A DNA stretch of 64,000 nt from CAYXDO01 sp964463485 (GTDB lineage Bacteria > Myxococcota > Kuafuiibacteriia > Kuafuiibacteriales > Kuafuiibacteriaceae), in contig CAYXDO010000028.1 in the NCBI GenBank assembly GCA_964463485.1, positions 17,960 through 81,959 of the forward strand. Reading direction: 5' to 3'. Both the position numbers and the translations under genes were made by a program. The notes beneath the pieces were generated by a model. That model was not told where the DNA came from and searched no databases. It saw only the letters and a list, made by a program, of their open reading frames with translations. Positions 33,566 through 42,800 of the stretch are shown here, piece by piece. Position 1 is the stretch's first letter. Each line of letters opens with the position of its first letter.

Positions 33566-34267
33566 TTGTCGGATGCGTTTGAAGATCGGGCCGCGAAGTC
33601 CAAGAAGGGCGGCCGCAAGGACGACCGTAAAAAGAACGAGCAGCGTGTCGACCGAAGGATCCGGGTTCCGGAAGTCCTCGTGATCGATGCCGACGGCAAG
33701 AGCCTCGGAGTGATACCGACGAAAGAGGCTCAGCGAATGGCGCAGGAGCAAGGGCTCAACCTCGTAGAGGTGGCTCCGAACGCGCGTCCGCCGGTGTGCC
33801 GCATCCTCGACTACGGCAAGTTCAAGTACGACCAGAAGAAGACCGAGGCGAAGAAACGGCGGAACCAAGTCGTCGTAGAGATCAAAGAGGTCAAGTTCAG
33901 GCCGAAGGTGGACAAGCACGACTTCGAGACCAAGCTTCGTCATGTCTCTCGCTTTTTGGGCGAGGGAGACAAAGTGAAGTGCACGATCATGTTCCGCGGC
34001 CGAGAGATGGCTCACCCCGACCTCGGCGAAGTCGTATTGCGTCGTGTGCTCGAAGCGTTGAAAGAGAAGATCGTCGTCGAGAACCCTCCGAAGATGGAGG
34101 GTCGCAACATGCACATGCAGATCGGTCCCAAGCCGGGCGCCTGGCCGAAGAAGGAAAGGCCGGCTCAGCATGAGGACGAAGAAGAGATCCTCGAAGATGA
34201 AGATGACGAGGACGAGGACGAAGATGGCGGGGACGAGGCCCACGGCGAAGCCTCTCCGAGCGCCTGA
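33566..34267 (+). CDS. infC: translation initiation factor IF-3
   Basis: The 233-residue IF-3 monitors start-codon pairing on the 30S subunit. Visible parts are RRIRVPEVLVIDADGKSLGV, the conserved EVAPNARPPVCRILDYGKFKY and the C-domain KVDKHDFETKLRHVSRFL. The start is TTG, with AGGGAG (33553-33558) placed 7 bases upstream; no in-frame ATG competes. A non-standard start is typical of infC, where it allows feedback by the factor itself. Two extensions are unusual: a Lys/Arg-rich N-terminus and a C-terminal tail of about 35 mostly acidic residues (EEEILEDEDDEDEDEDGGDE). It leads the infC-rpmI-rplT operon. Confidence 0.95.
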   Translation: MSDAFEDRAAKSKKGGRKDDRKKNEQRVDRRIRVPEVLVIDADGKSLGVIPTKEAQRMAQEQGLNLVEVAPNARPPVCRILDYGKFKYDQKKTEAKKRRNQVVVEIKEVKFRPKVDKHDFETKLRHVSRFLGEGDKVKCTIMFRGREMAHPDLGEVVLRRVLEALKEKIVVENPPKMEGRNMHMQIGPKPGAWPKKERPAQHEDEEEILEDEDDEDEDEDGGDEAHGEASPSA

Positions 34268-34296
34268 AGGTTCAGATCGAACGGAGCAAAATTGTC

Positions 34297-34500
34297 ATGC
34301 CTAAGATGAAGTCGAAGCGCGCCGCGGTGAAGCGCTTCCGGGTCCTCGGATCCGGCAAGTTCAAGAGGAAGAGCAGCTACCGCAGCCACATGATGTCGCA
34401 CAAGACCGTGAAGCAGAAGCGACACCTGCGCGGGAACTCGATCGTTCACGAGACGAACGAGGGTTCGCTGTTGCGCATGCTTCCCTACTCGCAGAAGTAG
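34297..34500 (+). CDS. rpmI: 50S ribosomal protein L35
   Basis: The 67-residue basic protein matches L35: MPKMKSKRAAVKRFRVLGSG, then KRKSSYRSHMMSHKT and KRHLRGN. It is part of the large ribosomal subunit. It lies 29 bases after infC and 36 bases before rplT in the conserved order infC-rpmI-rplT, so the three are co-transcribed. Length is normal for the family. Confidence 0.97.
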   Translation: MPKMKSKRAAVKRFRVLGSGKFKRKSSYRSHMMSHKTVKQKRHLRGNSIVHETNEGSLLRMLPYSQK

Positions 34501-34536
34501 TTCACGGACGATCAAGGAATTGGTGAGGAGCTCCGT

Positions 34537-34884
34537 ATGGCTAGGGTCAAAAGAGGATTCAAGCGCCGCCGGCGCGTCAAGAAGTGGTTGAAGCTCGCGA
34601 AGGGCAATTTCTCGCGACGGCGCACGGTCTGGAAGCCGGCCAAAGAGACCGTGATGAAGGGCCTGACCTACGCGTATCGAGATCGACGCATGAAAAGGCG
34701 CGAGATCCGATCGCTGTGGATCACGCGTATCAACGCCGCCGTACGCCTCGGTGGCACGAGCTACAGCCGCTTCGTGCACGGGCTGAAGAAGGCGAAGATC
34801 GAGCTCGACCGAAAGGTGCTCGCGGACATCGCGATCCACGATCCGAACGCGATGGCGAAGATCGTGGCGATCGCCAAGAGCTAG
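34537..34884 (+). CDS. rplT: 50S ribosomal protein L20
   Basis: The 115-residue protein matches L20: MARVKRGFKRRRRVKKWLKLAKG, RRTVWKPAKETVMKGLTYAYRDRR and LWITRINAAVR. It is needed for early assembly of the large subunit and in other bacteria represses its own operon by binding the leader mRNA. GGTGAGGAGC upstream serves as the ribosome-binding site. It ends the infC operon and is followed by a short stem with seven T residues. Confidence 0.97.
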   Translation: MARVKRGFKRRRRVKKWLKLAKGNFSRRRTVWKPAKETVMKGLTYAYRDRRMKRREIRSLWITRINAAVRLGGTSYSRFVHGLKKAKIELDRKVLADIAIHDPNAMAKIVAIAKS

Positions 34885-34922
34885 TCAGCGCTGGGCGCGG
34901 ACCCTTGCGTCTGTAGGATTGC

Positions 34923-34940
34923 GCCGTCTCGGCTTTTTTT
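34923..34940 (+). terminator. short-stem intrinsic terminator after rplT
   Basis: GCCG-TCT-CGGC (34923-34933) is followed directly by TTTTTTT (34934-34940). The stem has only four G-C pairs, so efficiency is uncertain, but position and T-run fit the end of the infC operon. It overlaps the stop of the convergent hydrolase gene. Confidence 0.5.
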
Positions 34941-35668
34941 CAGTCGAGATCTCGGATTCGCGTCCGCCTGCCGAGCTCGTCGGACATCGACGGGCCGGCG
35001 ATCCTCAACGCCGCCTCTTCGATCCACTCGGAGCGGCGACGTTCGGTTCGAAGGCCGCCCGCGAGCCATTCGCTCACTCTGCGCGAGAGGTCCTCGAGGC
35101 CACGCAAGAACCGAGCATCTGCGCCCGCGACCACTTCGATCGCATCGGGGCGGGTCTCGAACTTGGCCTCGAACGTCGACCTCACGCGATCGTCCATCTC
35201 CTCGGGAAGGATGACGTATACGGACGCCTCGAGCTCGCTGAGCTCGAGGGGCTCGGTCGGTGCGACGAGGATGAGGTGGCGGCACCGTCCGACCTTCTTG
35301 GCGATGGCGGTCGCGGTCGTGGCGCCGGAAAGATAGCCCGCGATGGAGAGGTCCGAGCCTACGCTCTCTTCGAGGTGAGCGTACGCCGCTTCGGCGTCTT
35401 CGAGCGCTCGAGTCGGGTCTCGCGCGCCGATCGACGCGCCGATCCCGCGATGCGAGAAGCGCAGCGACGGACGGCCGTTCCGCGCGCAAGCGAACGCGAG
35501 CTCGGCCACCACTGGCGCGTGCAGCCCGGCGTTTCCGGATGGGTCGACCGCCGGGCAAACGAGGAGCCCCGGGGTCTCGTCGCCGCGGTGAAACAGCCCT
35601 TCGAGCGTGATTTCGTCGCTGACCGTGATGATCGCGGGGCGCTCGAGGAACTGTCCGGGACGAACCAC
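34940..35668 (-). CDS. alpha/beta-hydrolase-like protein
   Basis: The 242-residue protein starts with a beta-hairpin typical of small hydrolases (IITVSDEITLEGLFHRGDETPGLLVCP). It continues with HRGIGAS, where an oxyanion/first loop is expected, and LSIAGYLSGATTATAIA at the nucleophile elbow. There the usual GxSxG reads GYLSG, so the serine is kept but the first position pattern differs. A late HLILVAPTEPLEL follows. The family is that of short dienelactone-hydrolase-like proteins; activity is uncertain. GTG at 35668 is chosen because the fold starts just after it; a GTG at 35704 is an alternative. Confidence 0.65.
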   Translation of the reverse strand: MVRPGQFLERPAIITVSDEITLEGLFHRGDETPGLLVCPAVDPSGNAGLHAPVVAELAFACARNGRPSLRFSHRGIGASIGARDPTRALEDAEAAYAHLEESVGSDLSIAGYLSGATTATAIAKKVGRCRHLILVAPTEPLELSELEASVYVILPEEMDDRVRSTFEAKFETRPDAIEVVAGADARFLRGLEDLSRRVSEWLAGGLRTERRRSEWIEEAALRIAGPSMSDELGRRTRIRDLD

Positions 35669-35728
35669 AACGCATCGTAACCCGCGCCGACTCGGCGGGC
35701 CCACATTCGTGTTACGAGCAGGTCTCGA

Positions 35729-36136
35729 ATGCTGACCGTGACCATTCGAGCCAAGGACGCTGAAGACATCGTCGAGTCCTTCGAGGCCCGCGAGCTTTAC
35801 GTGGGCCGCGGACCCGAGAACGAGATTTGCCTGCCCAAGGGCAACATCTCCAAGCGGCACTGCCGCGTGAGCGTTCAGGACGGTCGTGTCTTCGTCGTCG
35901 ACCTCGGATCGGCGAACGGGACCTTCGTCAACGGGAAGCGCGTGCTGCAACCTTGCGCGATCTCCGAGACCGACCGGGTCTACGTCGGGGACTTCACGCT
36001 GACCTTCGCTTCGGACTCCGACCGAACCAAGACCGATCCGCCGCCGCCTTCTCCCGAGCTGGCTCGGCTCGGGACTCGGCGAGAGCGACTGCGGGTCTTG
36101 GCCCATCGAATCGCGGACGAGCTCGATCGCGCCTGA
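35729..36136 (+). CDS. FHA-domain protein
   Basis: The 135-residue protein is essentially one forkhead-associated domain, a phosphothreonine reader. Core residues are R27 in YVGRGPENEICL, S41 and H44 in NISKRHCRVSV, and N63-G64 in GSANGTFVNGKRV. A short charged helix follows (LARLGTRRERLRVLAHRIADEL). Such proteins read the output of Ser/Thr kinases, for instance the one at 1289-2518, though no link is shown. The ATG at 35729 is 60 bases from the divergent hydrolase gene. Confidence 0.93.
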   Translation: MLTVTIRAKDAEDIVESFEARELYVGRGPENEICLPKGNISKRHCRVSVQDGRVFVVDLGSANGTFVNGKRVLQPCAISETDRVYVGDFTLTFASDSDRTKTDPPPPSPELARLGTRRERLRVLAHRIADELDRA

Positions 36137-36202
36137 GCCGACTGGCGAAGCGGAAATTCGCTCCGGCCTGCGTTTTCGAATTCATCGCATTTCGAAGAGC
36201 CG

Positions 36203-37186
36203 ATGCGCCGCGAATTTCGAGAAAGTGAGATCGATTCCAGAGTAACCTCCGGCGCCTTGTCTTCGCGGACTTCGCGCGCGCTCGGCATCCTCACCGTGCT
36301 CGGCACGATCGCGGCGGGCTCGTATGGCACCGCGTTCTGGCTCCTTCGCGATCGAGGTCCGAGCGCAGAAGCGATCGAGGCGGCAGCTCGCGAGCTCAGG
36401 ACGGCCTACGAGCCCGGAGACCTCATCTTGATCCAGCCGTTCTACGCGACGAGGGCTCGCGAATGGCTCGGAGATCTCGATCCGGTCGCGCCCCAAAATC
36501 CCCTCCTCGAGGACTTCGAGACACACCGTCGGGTGCACGTGTTCGGCCTGTTTGGCTCCGCCGAGGCCCTCGCCGAGCCGTTTTTGCGGATGGGTTTGAG
36601 TAGGGTCAAGGTCGAGAGCCCCACCAAAGGAATCACGATCGCGACCTACTCGGTGAGTGCGACGACTTCGATCGAATACTCATTTAGAGACGAACTGAAA
36701 CGAGCGCGAGTCACCTACGAGCAAACGGACGGAAAGCTCGAGCCCTGCGATCGCTACACCGATGAGTTCGGGCGCGGGGGTGCGATGGGGAGGTGGTCGT
36801 GTCGCCGCGACGCTGAGTGGTTCTACGTGGGCAAGGAGTGGCATCGCATGGGGGACCACCCGAGACTCTGTCTTTGGGCTCACCCGCCCAACTCGGGCCG
36901 GCTTCGAATCGAGTTCGGAGACGTCCCGCTCACCGGGATCCTGGCGGGACGGGCCGGGCACACGCTCAACTCTTCGCTCCACGCGCGGGAGCGAGTCGAC
37001 CTCGAGATCGAAATCAGCGGAGTGGGTCGTCAGGTGTACTCGTTCGGGTTGTCCGAGCACTGGCGTCCTTTTTCGCTGGTGACGCCCGACGTAGGGACCG
37101 CGACGGTGACTTTCTCCGTCTCGTCGCCGGATGCGGGGGCGAATCACTTCTGCTTCGAGGCCTCGATGCGACGACGGTCGGGTTGA
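36203..37186 (+). CDS. membrane-anchored protein of unknown function
   Basis: The 327-residue protein has a single transmembrane segment near the N-terminus (about 25-50, ALGILTVLGTIAAGSYGTAFWLL) and a large domain likely outside the cytoplasm. The last 120 residues look like a beta-sandwich (RLRIEFGDVPLTGILAGRAGHTLN...ATVTFSVSSPD), reminiscent of carbohydrate-binding modules. No catalytic motif is recognised. It begins 66 bases after the FHA gene and may be its operon partner. Confidence 0.6.
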   Translation: MRREFRESEIDSRVTSGALSSRTSRALGILTVLGTIAAGSYGTAFWLLRDRGPSAEAIEAAARELRTAYEPGDLILIQPFYATRAREWLGDLDPVAPQNPLLEDFETHRRVHVFGLFGSAEALAEPFLRMGLSRVKVESPTKGITIATYSVSATTSIEYSFRDELKRARVTYEQTDGKLEPCDRYTDEFGRGGAMGRWSCRRDAEWFYVGKEWHRMGDHPRLCLWAHPPNSGRLRIEFGDVPLTGILAGRAGHTLNSSLHARERVDLEIEISGVGRQVYSFGLSEHWRPFSLVTPDVGTATVTFSVSSPDAGANHFCFEASMRRRSG

Positions 37187-37212
37187 GTCGTGTTTCTCGT
37201 ACTCGCATTCTT

Positions 37213-39582
37213 CTACTTCGAGACGTCGATTCGAATGACTCTCCCGTCGGCGAACGCGACGAACGCGGCTCCGGCCTGGGTGACCGCTCCGACGATGCGT
37301 CCTCCGAGGAAAAGTCTTCGATTCGCCGTACCCAGCGCGTCCAGCTCCCCAAAGTCAGCCGACGTCGGCGGCGGCCAGGGCTTCGCCTGTGAAACGACGA
37401 GAGTTTGGCTGCCCAGGGTCAGGAGCTCGACCGGTTCGATCCCGTAGGGGAGGGCCGTGGCCTGCTGAGTGAGGAGGATCGAATCGAACTGACTCGAGTC
37501 TGACCCATCGGGGGTGATGGCCTCGAACCGAACGCCCGTGCCCCAGTGTCGCCCGATCACGAGCGAATCAGGGCACTGCGCGAACAGGCGACCAGACGAG
37601 CCGAGCCCTTGGTCGTCACCGCTCGTCGTGATCTTGCGCAGGCGGAAGTCACCTTCTCTCGTGGGCTGAAGGCGCGCGATCTGAGGCGTGCAGGCGTTGT
37701 CCCCGCCGTGCGCCACCCACGCGAGCCCATCCACGCTTGCGGCAGAGCCGCCCTCCAAACAGGTGGGTACTGAGAGCTCCTGAGTGCCTCTACCTCCGAC
37801 GATCCAGACGCCGTGCGCCGTCGAGATCACGAGGCCTCGGGGGATCGTCGCGAGCCCCAGACGCGGCTCGAGCGTCGCCTCGAGGACTGTCTCGAGCCTG
37901 TCATTTCGGAGAACCGCGGCACCCTTCGGGCTGGCTACGAAGACAGAGTCGGTTCGTGCGTCGGCCTTCACCGCAAACGGCTCGCCGAGTCGCCAACTCA
38001 CGCTCGCCGTCTCTACCCACGCACCCTCGATGTCGATGCGCCGAATATTGCGAGCGCCGAGGAGCAGGAGCTCGTGGTCTCCGACCGGCGCGAGCCCCAC
38101 CAGCCTCTCTCGCTCGGGCTCCGAAGTGACGAGCCTGAAAGCAGAAGTCCCCGTGCGAGTGAACAGGCGTCCACCGGCGGTCTCCGCGATCGCCCACCCA
38201 GGAATCGATTCGAAGAGACGCAAGGTCTCCGAAGGGAGCCCAACTTCGCCATATTCTCGCCGCCTGGGCGCAATGCCTCCGCCCAGCTCGATGAAGCTCC
38301 CCGAAAACGAAACTCTCACTCGATCGGCACCTTCGTCGGCCGGGGAGAGTCCGTTGATCGGCTCGGTGAACTCCGCGTCTACGACCCAGGCTTCATCGAC
38401 CGGGCCTCCAGGAGCTGGGCGTGGTCGTGAGCTCAGCGTGTACGTAGAGGCGTGCCACAGTCGCCCCTGAGTCGCGAGGAGTTGCGGGAATCGTGGAACG
38501 CTAGCAGCGAAGTGAGTCACCTCAGCTTCGCCATTCGTCGTCAGATCCACGCCCTTGATCGTGCCTTCGGTGGCGGCCAACAACCGGCCCGGCTCGACCT
38601 CGACGGCCGTGCCGACCTCCGAGACGGTGAGCGTTCCGCACCGGACCGCGTCGCTCTCGAGTGAGCATTCGGCGATGACGTACTGCTCCCCCGAGAGCGA
38701 GGTGACATAACCTGGAGCGTAGAAACGGTCCGTCTGCCCGGAACGGACGAGGGTGAGAGGGAGGAATCGCTTCTCGAGGTCCGCCCTCAGTCTCACCGGC
38801 GCCTGGCCCGAAGTGAGGAGAAAAAAGGCCGCTTCCTCGTCGGAGGGTTGTACGAGGAGCCATCGTTTGCCCGGCAAGCCGAGCGCCGCGGTGACTTCGG
38901 TATCGAGTGTGATGGTCTCGATCCCTCCGTCGCCGGAAATCAGCGCGACACTTCGGTCCTCGAACAGCGCGATCGCACCTTCGGGGGTCTGGGCGATGAG
39001 TCCTCGCGGGAGCAGGCGCGGCGCCGGCCAGATGGTGCGGCGCTCGACGTGACCCTCGGCCCCGGTCGGCGGTGCGCAGGGGCAAGGGCCATCGAGGCCC
39101 ACGGACACCGACTTGCGCGTTCGCTCCACGAGGGGGTCGAGCGAGGGATCGGCGGGCACTCCGTCCACGTAGGCCGGCGCAAACTCTGGGATCGGGCAGG
39201 TGTCACCCGCGAGTAATTGCAGGGCAGGCTCGTCGGTCGGGACTCGGCAGCGGTGGCAGTCTCGCATGCCAATCGAGAGTGTGAGTCCCAACTCTTTCAG
39301 GGGCGCGTCGAAGTTGGCGGCCTGGATCTCCCCAGCTTGAATGAAATAGGTGATCGTTCGGGGACCGTCGCCTGATTCTTCGGTGATTTTCGTGGGCGGA
39401 TTTCCGCTGAAGACGAGCTCGGCTCGAGTTGCTTGCTGACCCGCGCCGAGATGCACGACGATGGCGACGGCGCCGTCTTCGAGGGGCAGGACTCGGGTCT
39501 CCGCGGAGCAGCCGAGGGCGAGGAAGGTGAGCCACGCGGGCACGCCGCGATGGCGCCGAACGTCGACTCCCGGGCGAAGCAT
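37213..39582 (-). CDS. large beta-propeller-like lipoprotein
   Basis: The 789-residue protein has a signal peptide with a lipobox-like LALGC (residues 21-25 from the ATG at 39582), so it is probably a lipoprotein. After a first domain with paired cysteines (DCHRCRVP, GDTCPIP) it consists of repeated strands such as GGGIAPRR, GLAPVGDHELLLLGARNIRR and FAVKADARTDSVFVASPKG. This pattern suggests one or two beta-propellers. An ATG at 39624 would add 14 residues ahead of the signal. It is convergent with the gene at 36203 and divergent from the FG-GAP lipoprotein at 39877. Function is unknown. Confidence 0.7.
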   Translation of the reverse strand: MLRPGVDVRRHRGVPAWLTFLALGCSAETRVLPLEDGAVAIVVHLGAGQQATRAELVFSGNPPTKITEESGDGPRTITYFIQAGEIQAANFDAPLKELGLTLSIGMRDCHRCRVPTDEPALQLLAGDTCPIPEFAPAYVDGVPADPSLDPLVERTRKSVSVGLDGPCPCAPPTGAEGHVERRTIWPAPRLLPRGLIAQTPEGAIALFEDRSVALISGDGGIETITLDTEVTAALGLPGKRWLLVQPSDEEAAFFLLTSGQAPVRLRADLEKRFLPLTLVRSGQTDRFYAPGYVTSLSGEQYVIAECSLESDAVRCGTLTVSEVGTAVEVEPGRLLAATEGTIKGVDLTTNGEAEVTHFAASVPRFPQLLATQGRLWHASTYTLSSRPRPAPGGPVDEAWVVDAEFTEPINGLSPADEGADRVRVSFSGSFIELGGGIAPRRREYGEVGLPSETLRLFESIPGWAIAETAGGRLFTRTGTSAFRLVTSEPERERLVGLAPVGDHELLLLGARNIRRIDIEGAWVETASVSWRLGEPFAVKADARTDSVFVASPKGAAVLRNDRLETVLEATLEPRLGLATIPRGLVISTAHGVWIVGGRGTQELSVPTCLEGGSAASVDGLAWVAHGGDNACTPQIARLQPTREGDFRLRKITTSGDDQGLGSSGRLFAQCPDSLVIGRHWGTGVRFEAITPDGSDSSQFDSILLTQQATALPYGIEPVELLTLGSQTLVVSQAKPWPPPTSADFGELDALGTANRRLFLGGRIVGAVTQAGAAFVAFADGRVIRIDVSK

Positions 39583-39876
39583 CGCGAGGAATCTACGATG
39601 GCCGCGCGGCCGTGTATAGAGCACTCATGCGTCGGATCCGAGTCGAGCTTCGTTGCACCCGATCAACGCTCCGTTCCGATTTGCGCCGAGCGGAGCTGCT
39701 TTGCGGGATTCAGAGGGCCGGCACCGCGAACTCATCACACTCATCCGATCCGGGCATCTCATTTCCGCCACCAAGAGATCGGTCGCGGCTCGGGCTTGAC
39801 TGCGGACTCCGGACCGCTGCTTGTGGTGTTTGAACAATTGTCGAGCTTGATCGGGCAGCTCGCGGCTCATGTGAGC

Positions 39877-42800
39877 ATGAGCCGTGGTGGATGGCTGGGC
39901 GTCGCGGCTTTCGTGGCGGGTCTTTCATCGGCCTGCACCCGCGACGTGGCGTTGTTGCAGACCGAGGCCCACGTACGCTTGGCTTACGACGGCGTTGTTT
40001 CGATCCGCGTGCTCGACGCTGCGGATGGAGCGCACGTGGTGTCGTGTTCGGAGGTAGGCAGCTTCCGGCCGGTCCACCGTTACGTTCCGTCGAGCGGTTT
40101 TTCTTCACTCGCGTCCTACGCCGCCAAGGAGCTCGCCGCTCGTCCTTCTGAGCTGATTCGACTGCCGCTCGAGGTGCCAGCCAACCCATGGGGTGCAGGC
40201 CTCGTGTACGTCCAAGCGCTCAGCGAAGAGGGTCTGCCCGTGCTCGAAGGGTGCGTTTGTGCCCGCTTCGACCCGGACGGCCTTTCCGAGGACGTCGATG
40301 CCAACTTCGAGGTGCTCAGGCGATGTCGCAGGTTCGACGAGGGCCCGTTCGACGTGGGCCTCGAGCCCCTAGTGCCAGAGGGCTTCGAGCTCACTGCGTG
40401 CGGTGCGGAGGCCTTCGTGGGTCTGACCGGGGAGCACCAACTTCGTCCGGGGATCTGTCTGGAGCCGCGGCCTTGCGGCGGTACGGGCGGGTCGGAGCCT
40501 TGTTACGAGTGTTCGTCCGAGAGTTGTGAGGAGCTCGGTGATTTGTCCTTCGCGACCGTACGAATCACTTCGGAACCTCCGGGCAGGGTTGCCGTAGGAG
40601 CTCAGGTAACGGACCGAAGGGGAATGGTGGTTCCGCGCTCGAACATCGACTCCTGCGACGGGGAGCTCTCGTTGTCGGCCGAGATTCCCGGTCGCCCTGA
40701 GTCGCGGATCGAGGTCCCCATCGAGTGTACGCCGAGAGTCGAGCTGCAGCTCGTAGCGACCCAGGTCATTTCCGACTCGGATCCGTTGCTGGCGACCGTA
40801 CGCGCCGACGACCGAGATGGGATCGCGGTGGCGTTCGACGCCGACGGCGCGACCGAGGTCGAGCTCTTTCGCCTGGGTGATCGGCTTGAAGCGACCTCGT
40901 CGGCTGACTTTCCGGGTGAGAAGCCCCTTTCCATGAGAGGAGAGAAGAACCAAGGATCGTCCCTCGCGCTCCTCACCCGAGGACCCACCGAGAACGCCAT
41001 CCTGCGAGCGTTTCGAGCCACTTTGGGGGTCGAATCGCTGACGGTCGTTTCCACCGCTTCTGGGTCTTGTACGAGAGTATGCGCGGAGAGCTGCGGTGAT
41101 CGCGGAATGTGCCCCAAGTCAGTGACGAGCGCGACGCTCTTCGGTGCGGACGTCGACCTCGACGGTCGGGCTGACTTGGCCTTCGCGACTCCAGACGGAG
41201 CGCTTTCGGTGTACCGTTCCGACGCCGAGTCGGAAGGCGTGCTCCACCGTTGTGAGTGTGGGGAGCTCCTTCCGCTTCGAGCGGTCGCCTTCGACTATCG
41301 AGAACGCGAGGGTCCGACGATCCTCTTCGGCAGCAAAGATGGGCTGTTCGTTCAGGGCTCGACGTCGAGGCTCGCCGGTCCGCGGTGTTCACTCACGACG
41401 CGCGCCTGTGAGTCGGGGCTGGAGTGTGTGCAACGCTGTGACGACCCCTTCGGCACCTGCTTCACTCCCTGCGTGGTCGGTGCAGCGGATTGCCCAGGAC
41501 GACAAGTGTGTATTCCAAGCGCTCCTGGAAGCAGCTCCGGGCTGTGCACTCGCCAGACGCTCGGCTGCGACGTTCCCACGAAGATATTGGATCGCGGGCC
41601 CGTCCAAGGGCTGGCCCTCGGGCGCTTCGACAGCGGAACCGAGGACGACCTGGCCGTCCTCCTCGAGAGCCCGAACGGACCGGAGCTCTCGGTGCTGTTC
41701 GGTCGCCTCGACGCGCTACAGGACGGCCATCGGCTGAGTTTGTACGAAATGCTGGCAGACGGGTCGACCCCGGTCGCGATGGCCGTGGCGGAGGTGAATG
41801 CAGATGGGTTCGATGATCTCGTCGTGCTCGCGCATGATCGCGATCAGAAGGCGCGCCTCGACCTCTGGATCGGGCGCGGGCGCGGATCGATGGCGCCGAT
41901 CGTCGGAGCGCCCATTCGTTGCGACTCCGTGCGCGCGGACTTGGCGATGGGTGACTTCGACGCCGATGGGCGCGACGACGTCGTCGTCGTGTGCGGAGCA
42001 TCGGAGAGCTCGAAGCTCTCGATCTTCGCTCCTCGCGCTACGGATGGCCAGCGTGGTGTCAACTTCGCCGCGCCGATCGTGCTGACCGGCGCGCAAGGCT
42101 CACGCCCGGTGGCGTTGGCGCTCGGTCAAGTCACCGGTGATCTAAGCCTCGACCTGGTGGCGCTCTCGTGTGAGTCGGCGGACGCCAAAGGGTGTGGGTT
42201 GGGAGCCGCCGCGCGTCCTCCGCTCGGCCGCACGCGCCTCACGGTCTTCGATGATTTGTTGGCGTCGCCTCGAGGGGAGCCGCTCGGAGTCGAGCTCGGC
42301 TGGGCCGGCTCGGGGTTGTGGGTTGGGCCGCTCTCCGAGCGCGACCACGACGACGTCGTCGTCGTCAACGCTCGCAGCGCCGATTGCGCTACGCCTGCGT
42401 GCGAGAGAAGTGAGATCAGAGTGATCAACGCGGGCGGAGACCCGTCGGGTTGGTCCGTCGATCGGCTGAGTGTGGACAACGCAGTCGGGCTCGCAGCGTT
42501 CCGCAGCGACGTACTCGGATCGAGCTCGCTGGTGACGCTCGGGCAAGGTCGCAGCGTCAACGATCGACCTTGTTCGACCAGGGACATGTGCCTTCCTCAC
42601 GACGTGTGCCCGCGGTTGGAGGAGTGCGGGTGCCCTCCGGAGGAGCTCTGTCAGTGTCCGCGGGGTGAGTGCGACATAGGTGTCTGTGTCCCGCAGACTC
42701 GGGCGCTCAGTGTGATCGATCCGAGGCCGCTCATGGTCGAGCGGTTTTCGTGTGAAGAGCCGCTGCTCGAGTGCAGTCGGGGTGCTCAGCCTCGATCCAC

